A stretch of 23,403 nt of DNA from DASZZV01 sp035544835 (lineage in GTDB: Bacteria > Acidobacteriota > Thermoanaerobaculia > Gp7-AA8), in assembly GCA_035544835.1 (NCBI GenBank), contig DASZZV010000267.1:1-23403 (forward strand), given 5' to 3'. Below are positions 6,416 to 14,652 of this stretch, one piece after another. Positions within the stretch are counted from its first letter, which is position 1. Every line of letters begins with the position of its first letter. The notes under the pieces were generated by a model. It was not told where the DNA came from and made no database searches. It worked only from the letters and a program-made list of their open reading frames with translations. The translations under genes and the position numbers were made by a program.

Positions 6416-9013
6416 CTAGAACTCCCACGTAATCCCTAGCGACGGAAACGTCCGTGGCCAGAACTCACGGCGGAGATTGACGGTGTCGCTCTCGGTGTCG
6501 AGCGTTAGATCGAACCCCGACGTATTGTGACGGTTGTAGGCATTCTGAACATCGACGAAAAACGTGATCCCGCCGGAGCGAAAGGCCCAACGACGGCTGG
6601 CACGCAGATCGAGGCGGTGATAGCTGGGAAAACGATCGCTGTTCAGCGGCCCGAACACCGCCGCGGGCGTCGTCTGCCCCGGATGCGCCGGGTCCTCGAC
6701 CAACCCTGCGTTGACGGGAGTCGTCGGCCAGCCAGTGCGATAGCGCCCAGCAAGATTGAGATCCCATTGCTTCGGAAGTCGAAAGTGCATGTCGAGCACT
6801 GCGACATGAGGCTCGTCGAGCGAGCGCGCTACGGTCTTGCCAGCGATCCGATCCTGAGCTCGTGAGTAGGAGTAAGCCAGCCACCAGTCGAAGCGGCCAC
6901 CGCCCGACCCGCGCACCAGCATCTCGACCCCACGGGCCGTGCTTCGATCGGGAGCGATCCGGGCCCGATCCGGCTCGGTCTCCGGAAAAACATTCACCGG
7001 CTCGAGAAGACTCTCGTAGCGAGGCCGGGGATCGTCGATCTTCCGATCAAAGAGCTCGAGACGAAGCGCCTTGATACCCAACCGGCTCTGACGGAAGAAT
7101 CTCTCGTAGCCGAGAACCGAGTGCTGTGAAAGCTCCGCTTTCCGCAGCTTGCTCACCCCGTCTTCCACCTGAAGCTCATAGGGGCGCTGGCTCTGGAAGA
7201 AGCGACCCCACGCCGCTCTGATCACACCTTGATCGCCGACCCGGTAACCGAGATTGATGCGCGGACTGAGCAGCGTTTCGTCGGTGGCAGTGTGACGATC
7301 GTAACGAAGTCCCACCTCCGCTGTGATGTGGTCGGACAGAGAGATGCGGTCACTTCCCCACAGCCCGAGGTGATCGCCGCGCACCGTTCCATGAAACTGA
7401 TTGTTGAGGGACCGTGGCGGCGAAAAGGGAACGACGACCACGAAGTGCGGCGCCAGGACCTTCGAGTAGTCGAAGAAGGCATCGTATCGACGCGCTTCGA
7501 AGCCCCATCGCGCAAGATGACGCTCCCCAAAGGAAGCGGTCCAGGTCTGCGAAAGGCCGACGACCTGGAGCGTGCGCTGATCCTTGAGATGGTAGGCGAG
7601 CTGTTGCCGGTCATCCCCCGAACCGCCTCGGTCGTTGTCGATCTGCGTCAACGATCCGTTGGTCTCGATCAGGAATCGCTGACCCACCGTCGCCTGATGA
7701 GTCACCCACGCATAGAAGTTGTCGTAGGTGTTCTTGAATCGATCGAAGCCATCGACATCTGACTTGTCGACGACGAGCTTGTCGCTGGCCGCGAGAACAC
7801 GGGCACTGATCGAACCGAAACCGGTCGATACTTCCGCTTTGCCGAAAACATCCCAGAAGCTCGGATGCTCACCGCCGATGGCGTTGCGGGCGAAGGTGAG
7901 GGATCCGCGACGCGCTGCCAGGAGCCAGGCGCCGCGACCCGACGCGAATCTGCCCGAACCGGAGGCGAGACTGTCCAGAATGCTGACTCCGAGAACGAAA
8001 TGCTGCCCGGCCTCAGGATCGACGGTGCGCATGTCAAAGACGCCGCTCATGCGATCGCCCTGGCTCACGGGATAAGCGCCTGTGGTCAACGTGGCGCCGG
8101 CCAGAGTCTGAGCATGGACGATACTCAAGGCATTGTCATAGTCCTTGAGATGGTAGGTGCCGTAAATTTCCTGCCCGTCGAGAAGAATCCTGACCTCGTC
8201 ACGACGCCCGCCGTGAACGCTGAATTCCGCAGTGACGTCGCCGGCGGCGACGCCTGGAAGAAGTGACGTCGTGCGAAAAACATCGCCCCCCAGGTGGGGA
8301 AGACTCTCGATCTCTTCACGGCTCAGAGAGAAGGAAGACTCCGGCTTGTCGAGGAGCAGCGACAACCGGCTCGGTTGTACGACGATGGCATCCTCGAGGT
8401 AATTCTGTGGGTAAAGCCGGAAGACGACCTTGCGTGGGGCCTTCGCGCTTACCAGCACGTCGGCGATTCGCTGCTCGAGATGGCCGTCCGCCTTCGCTTC
8501 GAGCGTATAGCGGGCCGGCCCGGGAGCGTCAAAGGAAAAACTACCGTCTGCGAGTGCCGTCGTCTCGAGTCCAATCTCCACGATTCGAACTGTCGCTCCG
8601 GCCACCCCGCGACGGTTCGACCGATCGAGAACGGTTCCTTGAATTAGCAGGCTCTGATCCTTATCCGCCGCCATCGGTACGACGACGAGCACTCCTCCGC
8701 CCCCTTCGCGAACCTGCAAGCGATGGGGCGCCAGGATCTCGTCGAGGATCTGCCGTGGTGAGCCGCCTCCGGGCTCGACGAGAACTTTCATTTCCGGGCG
8801 CACGAGCTCGCTCGTAAAAACGATCGCCAGGCCGCGTCCCTGAAGGGTGAGAAGCGCCTCGGAGAGCGGCTTCCCCTTGAAGACGTCCCTGGCCCTGACG
8901 GCGATCTGCCGATCGACGAGCTGTTCGCTGGCCGAGGAGGGAAAGACCGAAGCACCTATCAGTGACACGGCCAGAAGCAAGCGAAAACTGATGCGCCTGA
9001 TCCGCATTTTCAT
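6416..9013 (-). CDS. TonB-dependent receptor with N-terminal STN signalling domain
   Basis: 865 aa from the ATG at 9013, which begins a signal peptide (MKMRIRRISFRLLLAVSL, likely cut after SSA28); GGGATG lies just upstream. The frame is open to 9133, but that extension runs through a REP repeat. The order of domains is an STN (secretin/TonB short N-terminal) domain at about 37-113, a carboxypeptidase-regulatory-like beta-sandwich at about 122-200, a TonB-box-like EDAIVVQPS near 207, a plug at about 225-330 (GVAAGDVTAEFSVHGGRRDE, ILLDGQEIYG), then a barrel ending in SLGITWEF with the usual terminal Phe. It should import a substrate across the outer membrane by TonB energy and signal to FecR through STN. 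The substrate is not evident; the regulatory-like domain also occurs in SusC/OMP-type receptors. It is convergent to the sigma/anti-sigma pair. Confidence 0.93.
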   Translation of the reverse strand: MKMRIRRISFRLLLAVSLIGASVFPSSASEQLVDRQIAVRARDVFKGKPLSEALLTLQGRGLAIVFTSELVRPEMKVLVEPGGGSPRQILDEILAPHRLQVREGGGGVLVVVPMAADKDQSLLIQGTVLDRSNRRGVAGATVRIVEIGLETTALADGSFSFDAPGPARYTLEAKADGHLEQRIADVLVSAKAPRKVVFRLYPQNYLEDAIVVQPSRLSLLLDKPESSFSLSREEIESLPHLGGDVFRTTSLLPGVAAGDVTAEFSVHGGRRDEVRILLDGQEIYGTYHLKDYDNALSIVHAQTLAGATLTTGAYPVSQGDRMSGVFDMRTVDPEAGQHFVLGVSILDSLASGSGRFASGRGAWLLAARRGSLTFARNAIGGEHPSFWDVFGKAEVSTGFGSISARVLAASDKLVVDKSDVDGFDRFKNTYDNFYAWVTHQATVGQRFLIETNGSLTQIDNDRGGSGDDRQQLAYHLKDQRTLQVVGLSQTWTASFGERHLARWGFEARRYDAFFDYSKVLAPHFVVVVPFSPPRSLNNQFHGTVRGDHLGLWGSDRISLSDHITAEVGLRYDRHTATDETLLSPRINLGYRVGDQGVIRAAWGRFFQSQRPYELQVEDGVSKLRKAELSQHSVLGYERFFRQSRLGIKALRLELFDRKIDDPRPRYESLLEPVNVFPETEPDRARIAPDRSTARGVEMLVRGSGGGRFDWWLAYSYSRAQDRIAGKTVARSLDEPHVAVLDMHFRLPKQWDLNLAGRYRTGWPTTPVNAGLVEDPAHPGQTTPAAVFGPLNSDRFPSYHRLDLRASRRWAFRSGGITFFVDVQNAYNRHNTSGFDLTLDTESDTVNLRREFWPRTFPSLGITWEF

Positions 9014-9054
9014 CACATCCCATTCCCCACTGCATCCGATGGCGGATCGCAACT

Positions 9055-9084
9055 GCGAGCGTAGGGCCGCACGGCGTGCGGCCG
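9055..9084 (+). repeat. REP-like palindrome, copy 3
   Basis: A 30-base unit (GCGAGCGTAG followed by the 9-bp-stem palindrome and CG) that is repeated perfectly in inverted orientation at 9142-9171. It lies 42 bases upstream of the TonB receptor start and would be in its 5' leader or promoter. The surrounding spacer 9014-9665 (652 bases) holds this REP pair and the composite element at 9516-9644; I see nothing convincing in 9172-9515. Confidence 0.75.
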
Positions 9085-9141
9085 ACACTCTCGGCTTGGC
9101 AGGCCATGAACCACGAGAATTGCGACGAATCACCGGAGTAC

Positions 9142-9171
9142 CGGCCGCACGCCGTGCGGCCCTACGCTCGC
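9142..9171 (-). repeat. REP-like palindrome, copy 4 (inverted)
   Basis: Exact reverse complement of 9055-9084 over 30 bases. The pair, with a 57-base spacer, has REPIN geometry. It matches the pair near 4166-4349 in unit sequence and in relative orientation. Confidence 0.75.
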
Positions 9172-9515
9172 TAGATCGCTTCCGCTTGCAAGAATAGCCC
9201 GCTTGTCATCTCGCGCGCCACGACAAGATTGGGGGTGGAGTTATCCGCCACTGGCTCCAGTCTTGCCGCCCTCCGGGCCGACGCCGGTGGTCTGCTCAAG
9301 CGCGATCGTCCGAACCGCCGGGCGCGTCATATTCGGCCGCGAAGGCGGAGCAGCGAAGGATTCTCGACGGTCATGCATCCAACTGATCGACGATAAGCCT
9401 TCGGCGCCGACAACGAGGCAAGGGCAAGGAGCTTCAAATGAACAGATCGATCGCCAGGAGAAACGGGTACCTTGTGTCACGCCCCGCGGGAGGACGCCGC
9501 TGCGCGACGGGTCGC

Positions 9516-9644
9516 TTCTTGTGTGGCACAGGCACTCTTGCCTGTGTGTCGGCCGTCGAGGCCGACTTTCCTGTGGAATTTCAGCAGGAACGCCGCGGCT
9601 CGACGCCGCGGCACACAGGCAAGAGTGCCTGTGCCACACAAGAA
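9516..9644. repeat. Composite inverted-repeat element (MITE- or REPIN-like)
   Basis: The arms 9516-9548 and 9612-9644 are perfect 33-bp inverted copies. Each arm contains its own hairpin (CACAGGCA-CTCT-TGCCTGTG). The 63-base centre holds further small stems (GTCGGCC/GGCCGAC, TTCCTG/CAGGAA and a CCGCGG-rich stem). No target-site duplication or transposase is seen. It ends 21 bases before the start of the FN3 protein gene and would fall in its leader or promoter. The frame of that gene happens to be open through the element, which would produce a spurious N-terminal extension. Confidence 0.7.
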
Positions 9645-9665
9645 CCTGCGAGACGCTCATTCCGC

Positions 9666-12600
9666 ATGGCCGCACGATGCAATGGAATTACTCTTTCTCT
9701 GATCCTGACCATCGTCTTCCTGCTGTCCGGCGCCACTGCCGCGCAGGCCAGCGACTGCATGAACGACCGCCCGCGACTCATCACTCCGGCTGACGAGGCC
9801 ACGGCACTTTCATCGCCCGTGAATTTCGAATGGAGTCCGGTGGCAGCCGCCAAAGGTTACCGCGTCTCCGTCGTTGAGGAGAATTTCGACATCGATGTGA
9901 TTGCGGAGACGTCACAAACATCGGTTTCGTCCCGGGTCGCCCCAGGCACCTATGCCTGGTTTGTCGAGGCGTTCTTCGACGATTGCGAATCGACAGTGTC
10001 CGACGTCCACATCTTCCAGATCGCGCGGGCTGAGAATTGCTCCAGGTCGGCGGCGACGCTGCTCGTACCGGTACAGGGAGCGCGAGTGACCTCGCCGGTG
10101 ACGTTCTCCTGGACGCCGGTTCCCGGCGCGCTCGGATATGACGTGAATGCGTCACTCGATGACGGTGAGCTCTCATTCGTCGGCGAAACGACCGCCACGT
10201 CGCTGACCGCATACCTCGGCGAAGGGCACGTGACCTGGGAGGTGGAAGCGGAGTTCAACGGCTGCGACGATACGACCTCACGACCGTCCTCGTTCGACAT
10301 CGTCGCTGACCCGGCCTGCGGCAACAAACCGCCGCTGCTGATTGCACCCGCCTTTCGCTCCACGAACGTGCCGACAACTGTCGACTTCATCTGGACGGCG
10401 GTCGAAGGAGCGAAGCGCTACAGTGTTCTCGTTACGACCGGGGACAGCGACGATGTACGCACGATCGGCGGGACGACGACAACGCGGCTCCGCGCCAGCG
10501 TTCCGGCAGGATCGGTCTCCTGGGCTGTCGCCGCTGAATTCGATGGCTGCTCCCCTGCCGTCTCGCCCCTCTCCGTTTTCGAAGCAGGATCCTCGACAGG
10601 TTGCGGCACGCCGAAGGCGCCGGAAGTCTTCCTCGATCCTCATGCACTCTCGGGAGACGCGTACCTTCTGACCTGGAGCGCAGCGCCGAGCACAGCGTTG
10701 TATGAAGTGCAGGAGTCGGCGCGCGAAGACTTCGCCGGCGCCATTACGCGCCCCGTCAATGACGTCGCGCTCACGCTCACACATCGGGTCTCGGAGACGA
10801 CTCGCTACTATTATCGAGTTCACACCCTGAGCAGTTGCGGCGGCGGAGTCGGACCCTATTCGCGGACCGCATCGATCATCGTCTCGTCGCCATCGGTGCT
10901 ACCGAGTGCTGATCCAACGCTAGCGCTGGCGTACGGCAGGCCTGGCGTCGTGGTGCAGTCCGTTCACGTTTCCGGCTCGACTCTTCCCCGCGGCTTCACC
11001 GCCCGCGCCGATGAGTCGTGGCTCACGGTCACACCGGCCTCAGGAACGATTCCGCCGGAGGGGATCGATCTGACCGTCACGGCACGGCCACGGGATCTGG
11101 AGATCGGAACCCACACGGCAACGATCCGCCTCGCTTACACCAGTTCTGCAAAGCTCACGGTACAGGGTCAACCTAATCCGCCTGCGAGCATCTCACTGTC
11201 GCTCAGCCTCGCGGCACCCGTGTCTCCGGATCCGGGGAACTCGCCGCTTCCGACCTCGCTCATCATTCCGGCCGTGGCACACCTTCAAGGTGCCATGGCC
11301 CGCTTTCAGTCCGATGTTCGCATCGTGAACACGTCAGCACAGACGCTGAAGTACCTCCTCAACTTCACACCCTCACACACGGACGGCACGAGGAGCGGGC
11401 GTCAGACGACGATTCAGATCGGCGCCGGCCTGACGTCGGCACTCAATGACATCCTTCAGAATTTCTTCGGGTTCGGCCGGGATGAAAACGTCAGCGGCGC
11501 GCTGGAGATCCGCCCGCTTCCGGCAGGCGGCAGCGGCGCAACATCTGCGGGAATCTCGCTGGCCTCGAGCAGCACCTACTCGGTCACCGCCGGTGGCTCA
11601 ACCGGCCAGTTCATTCCGGCGATTCTTTTTTCACAGTTCATCGGAAAGAACAAGGATCCGAACAAACCTTCCCCGGTACTCAGTCTCCAGCAGATTGTCC
11701 AGACGTCTGCCTATCGAACGAATGTCGGGCTGGTCGAGGGAGCGGGCGAGCCCGCCACCGTCCAGTTGACCATGTTCGGTGATCAGGGACAGCGCCTCGG
11801 CGTCGTCCCGGTCAGTCTCCTGCCAGGCGAGCAGACCCAGCTCAATTCATTTTTTCAGTCGCAGGGATTCGCTGTCGAGAACGGGCGGATCGAGGTGAGC
11901 GTCACCTCGTCTACGGGCAGAGTGACCGCCTACGCATCGGTGATCGACAACAGGAGTAATGACGCGACATTGATCCTGCCTGTCAATCTCTCCAGGCCGA
12001 CCACGAATCGCGTGATCCTTCCCGGAATGGCCGATCTCAACAACGAGCTCGCCAGATGGCGAAGCGACATTCGTCTCTTCAATCCCGGAGCGGTGGACAC
12101 GAACGTGACCCTGACCTTTACTCCGCAAGGCTCCTCCACCAGCACCACCAGAACGGCCCCGGTGAAAGCAGGCCAGGTGTTACTCATCGACAACGCACTG
12201 CAGTCCTTCTTCGGCATCACGAATCAGGGAGGTGTTGTGATGGCCACCGTGCCGGACGGTGAGAATGTTGTCGCTACGGCCCGCACTTTCAATCAGACCG
12301 AAAGCGGCAGTTACGGGCAATTCATCCCCGGAATTTACGCGAATGAGGGCGTCGGGCGAGAGAGCCGGGCGCTGCAGTTGCTGCAGGCTGAAGAGTCGGA
12401 CCGGTTCCGAACGAATCTCGGACTTGTCGAGCTGACCGGTCTTCCGGCCGTGGTTGAGATCACCGCCTTCACCACCGAGTTGAGCCTGGTAGCGAGGCAA
12501 ATGCATGTCGCGCTGAGACCAAACGAGTTCCGGCAGATCAACAGTGTCCTCGGCCAGCTCGGAATACCGACTACTTACAACGCCCGCATCACGGTAAAGG

Positions 12601-12686
12601 TCGTGAGCGGAAACGGAAGAGTGAGTGCCTATGCCTCGGTGATTGATAACCGCACCAACGATCCGACCTATGTGCCGGCCCAGTAA
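9666..12686 (+). CDS. Large secreted protein with FN3-like and BACON-like domains
   Basis: 1006 aa from ATG 9666, which begins a signal peptide (hydrophobic 8-22, cut near AQA28). Four FN3-like domains lie at about 31-121, 126-214, 219-307 and 317-407; the first three share the patterns L(L/I)xPAxxxxxxxxVxFxW and GxxxWxVxAxFxxC. Each domain has two Cys about 75 residues apart (C31/C107, C125/C200, C219/C295, C313/C391), likely disulfides. A BACON-like domain follows at about 418-490 (ESWLTVTPASGTIPPEG). Residues about 532-1006 are a duplication of a roughly 230-residue module; each copy begins IIPAVAH or ILPGMAD, with DVRIVN or DIRLFN, and ends in AYASVIDNRxNDxT. No catalytic motif, membrane anchor or sorting signal is seen. 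It is probably an extracellular adhesive or structural protein; the substrate is unknown. The longer frame back to 9438 crosses a repeat and is rejected. Confidence 0.85.
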   Translation: MAARCNGITLSLILTIVFLLSGATAAQASDCMNDRPRLITPADEATALSSPVNFEWSPVAAAKGYRVSVVEENFDIDVIAETSQTSVSSRVAPGTYAWFVEAFFDDCESTVSDVHIFQIARAENCSRSAATLLVPVQGARVTSPVTFSWTPVPGALGYDVNASLDDGELSFVGETTATSLTAYLGEGHVTWEVEAEFNGCDDTTSRPSSFDIVADPACGNKPPLLIAPAFRSTNVPTTVDFIWTAVEGAKRYSVLVTTGDSDDVRTIGGTTTTRLRASVPAGSVSWAVAAEFDGCSPAVSPLSVFEAGSSTGCGTPKAPEVFLDPHALSGDAYLLTWSAAPSTALYEVQESAREDFAGAITRPVNDVALTLTHRVSETTRYYYRVHTLSSCGGGVGPYSRTASIIVSSPSVLPSADPTLALAYGRPGVVVQSVHVSGSTLPRGFTARADESWLTVTPASGTIPPEGIDLTVTARPRDLEIGTHTATIRLAYTSSAKLTVQGQPNPPASISLSLSLAAPVSPDPGNSPLPTSLIIPAVAHLQGAMARFQSDVRIVNTSAQTLKYLLNFTPSHTDGTRSGRQTTIQIGAGLTSALNDILQNFFGFGRDENVSGALEIRPLPAGGSGATSAGISLASSSTYSVTAGGSTGQFIPAILFSQFIGKNKDPNKPSPVLSLQQIVQTSAYRTNVGLVEGAGEPATVQLTMFGDQGQRLGVVPVSLLPGEQTQLNSFFQSQGFAVENGRIEVSVTSSTGRVTAYASVIDNRSNDATLILPVNLSRPTTNRVILPGMADLNNELARWRSDIRLFNPGAVDTNVTLTFTPQGSSTSTTRTAPVKAGQVLLIDNALQSFFGITNQGGVVMATVPDGENVVATARTFNQTESGSYGQFIPGIYANEGVGRESRALQLLQAEESDRFRTNLGLVELTGLPAVVEITAFTTELSLVARQMHVALRPNEFRQINSVLGQLGIPTTYNARITVKVVSGNGRVSAYASVIDNRTNDPTYVPAQ

Positions 12687-12723
12687 TCCTTCATGGCGTG
12701 AGGACAGTGGTTGTTGGTGAACA

Positions 12724-13332
12724 CTACTCGGGCGGACGTGACTGGGCTGCTTCCCATAGGCGGAGATACTCGGCGCGCACACTCGCATCAAGCTTGTCGG
12801 CGAGATCGCGTGGCAACGAGCGGCTGACGATCAGTTCGACGACGTCGCCGAGGTCTTTGAGGCGGTGGGGTGCCGACAGGCCCGAGGCGAGCTTCAGCTC
12901 CACGAGTTTCTCGAGCGTGATCAGCCAGATGCCGTCCTTTTCCACCCGAGCTTGGGTGGGATCAGGGAAGCTCACCGGTTTGGGGCTGCCGTCGCCCGGA
13001 TACTCTCCCGTCGTCATGAAGTCGATTTTGACTTTTGTTTCCGTGTCACGGTAGCTCTTTTGTGCGCCTGGAAAAGAGGGTAGGTAACCGCGACCGAGGA
13101 GTTTTCCGCGAAACTGTTCGAGGCCGCCGCGAGTCGTGAGAACGTCGAGGTCCTCGGTGTAGCGCCGATAGCCGTGCTTGAGTAGCGCCATCCCCCCGAT
13201 CACCGCGTAGTCGATTCCTTCTTCGGCCAGACGGGCAACCAGTCTGGCCAAGGTGGTGTGGAGGTCTCCTTCCTCTTTAAAGAACCTGCTCCCCTCGCGC
13301 AACTGCATCCAGAGATTGTCAGGAATGGTCAC
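12724..13332 (-). CDS. Nucleotidyltransferase-fold protein (AbiEii/MNT-like)
   Basis: 202 aa starting at a GTG (13332). The polymerase-beta-type nucleotidyltransferase signature is present: IGGMALLKHG (45-54), TEDLDV with D61 and D63, and a third acidic residue D104 in VKIDFM. This matches the minimal family used as toxins or antitoxins (AbiEii, MenT, MNT) and related domains of unknown role. No HEPN or AbiEi-like partner gene is beside it. It is convergent with the FN3 protein (37 bases between stops) and divergent from the kinase. The start is preceded by a -10-like TATACT only 6 bases away and no Shine-Dalgarno, so translation may be leaderless. Toxin function is not shown; a housekeeping or orphan transferase is equally possible. 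Confidence 0.82.
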   Translation of the reverse strand: MTIPDNLWMQLREGSRFFKEEGDLHTTLARLVARLAEEGIDYAVIGGMALLKHGYRRYTEDLDVLTTRGGLEQFRGKLLGRGYLPSFPGAQKSYRDTETKVKIDFMTTGEYPGDGSPKPVSFPDPTQARVEKDGIWLITLEKLVELKLASGLSAPHRLKDLGDVVELIVSRSLPRDLADKLDASVRAEYLRLWEAAQSRPPE

Positions 13333-13338
13333 GACCCG

Positions 13339-13344
13339 AGTATA
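13339..13344 (-). promoter_or_regulatory. Candidate -10 element for the nucleotidyltransferase gene
   Basis: Read on the minus strand this is TATACT, 6 bases before the GTG at 13332. Transcription would start at or next to the start codon. No good -35 hexamer is seen. Confidence 0.3.
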
Positions 13345-13401
13345 AGCCTGCGAAGGATTCGCGGCCCCGTCGCATCAGACATAGGGAAGGAGGAGTTGCC
13401 G

Positions 13402-13446
13402 ATGTCTTACGATGCAGCGAGCCGAGTAAGAGGGCTCGGCAAATGA
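13402..13446 (+). CDS. Possible 14-codon leader ORF upstream of the kinase
   Basis: ATG 13402 is preceded at 6 bases by AAGGAGGAG (13387-13395), the best Shine-Dalgarno in this region. It encodes MSYDAASRVRGLGK and stops at TGA 13444-13446, overlapping the kinase ATG (13443) in an ATGA arrangement. A stem GCCGAG/CTCGGC (13421-13440) lies inside it, just before the kinase start. The layout suggests translational coupling or a regulatory leader. It is very short and could be chance. Confidence 0.35.
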   Translation: MSYDAASRVRGLGK

Positions 13447-14474
13447 ACACGCATGCGATGCGCGCCCCGCGAGCGGCCGCAGAGGATCGGCTCCCCGTCC
13501 ATCTGCTTTCTCCCGCGGCGCTGATCCCGTTCCCGCTGCGAAGGCCTGTGGACCAACGGCCGCCTGCAGCGAAAGCCACGGCTTCGGCGACGGCAACGCT
13601 TCGTATGCCTGAAGAGTGTGGCCGCGGCGAGTTCTTCGACTCTGATCTCCTGCCCGGAACCCTCTTCGCGAACCGCTACCTCATTGAACAGGTCATCGGC
13701 CGTGGCGGTATGGGCACGGTCTATCGCGCCACGGATCGAGAGCTCGAGGAGACCGTCGCCATCAAGACGCTGACTGTGAACTGTTCGGAGGGGTCACCTG
13801 GCCTGCTGGGAAGGTTCAAGCGCGAGATCCGTATGGCTCGGCGGATCACCCATCGAAACGTCGTGCGAACGTACGACTATGGCCAGTCGAATCAAACCTA
13901 CTTCATCAGCATGGAGTACGTGAGCGGATTCATGTTGTCGGAGCTGCTTGCGTCGTCGAGCCCATTGCCTTGCCGGCTGGTCATGCGAATCGCGAGGCAG
14001 ATCTGCCTTGGGTTGCAGGCGGCCCATGAGGAAGGAATCATTCATCGCGACATCAAGCCGCAGAACGTGTTGATCGATCAGAAGGGATCGGTCAAGCTGA
14101 TGGACTTCGGCCTCGCTCGCCTGGCTGAGGGATCCGATGGATTGACGGCAGCGGGGTTGATCATCGGCACGCCTCACTATATGAGTCCCGAACAGGTGCA
14201 GGGAGAGACGCTCGATGCCCGAAGCGACGTTTACTCATTCGGTGTCCTGTTGTACGAAATGCTCTGTCACCGCCGGCCATTCGCTTCGCCTCTACTTGGG
14301 GCGATTCTGGCCGCCCATGTCAACGAGGCTCCGCGTCCGCCGATCGAATGGCGGCCCGAGATCGGCTCTGAGCTCGACCGGATCGTCCTCCGCTGCCTCA
14401 CCAAACGGCCGGTCGATCGTTACGACGACGCCGGCGAATTACTTCGTGAGCTCGATCGTCTGCAATCCGCCTGA
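13443..14474 (+). CDS. Hanks-type Ser/Thr protein kinase
   Basis: 343 aa. A Pro/Ala-rich N-terminal segment (1-75) precedes a complete kinase domain (about 79-340). The glycine loop is GRGGMG (86-91), the ATP lysine K108 in VAIK, the helix-C Glu E128, the catalytic loop HRDIKPQN (201-208, D203 and N208), the metal-binding DFG (221-223), the activation-segment GTPHYMSPE (242-250) and DVYSFGVLLYE. All catalytic residues are present, so it should be active. There is no transmembrane segment and no PASTA, TPR or WD40 sensor domain, unlike many acidobacterial and myxobacterial kinases, so it is a short soluble kinase. Its start overlaps the stop of a putative 14-codon ORF. The copper-related operon follows 178 bases later; whether the kinase affects it is unknown. 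Confidence 0.95.
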   Translation: MNTHAMRAPRAAAEDRLPVHLLSPAALIPFPLRRPVDQRPPAAKATASATATLRMPEECGRGEFFDSDLLPGTLFANRYLIEQVIGRGGMGTVYRATDRELEETVAIKTLTVNCSEGSPGLLGRFKREIRMARRITHRNVVRTYDYGQSNQTYFISMEYVSGFMLSELLASSSPLPCRLVMRIARQICLGLQAAHEEGIIHRDIKPQNVLIDQKGSVKLMDFGLARLAEGSDGLTAAGLIIGTPHYMSPEQVQGETLDARSDVYSFGVLLYEMLCHRRPFASPLLGAILAAHVNEAPRPPIEWRPEIGSELDRIVLRCLTKRPVDRYDDAGELLRELDRLQSA

Positions 14475-14631
14475 CATCCCATCAAGGAGCATGTTTGTAT
14501 CCACGCCAGTTGTGGGGAGCAACTGAGTGAGCTCGCTCGAGATAGGCCAGACATTCCAGGATTAATTTGTTTTCCTGGCATGAGGTTGTAAAGGGAGGCT
14601 CTCCTGAGGGCTGCAGCATTGTCACGGAACT

Positions 14632-14640
14632 TGCTACAAT
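14632..14640 (+). promoter_or_regulatory. Extended -10 candidate for the copper operon
   Basis: TGCTACAAT, identical to the extended -10 proposed upstream of pilT, lies 12 bases before ATG 14653; the -35 is weak. Upstream are two small inverted repeats: CCAGGA/TCCTGG around 14558-14580 and GGAG/CTCC around 14595-14605. These could be operators or the terminator of the kinase gene. The spacer 14475-14652 holds nothing else I can support. Confidence 0.35.
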
Positions 14641-14652
14641 TTCCGCTTGCCG

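Noticed and set aside
9014..9133. 40-residue N-terminal extension of the TonB receptor frame
   Set aside because: It reads through a REP palindrome, and the signal peptide begins at the ATG at 9013.
9203..9793. ORF through the composite repeat giving peptides such as WHRHSCLC and RQECLCHT
   Set aside because: The peptide is just the translation of the inverted-repeat arms, a familiar false ORF from dispersed repeats; the true gene is in another frame and starts at 9666 with a signal peptide.
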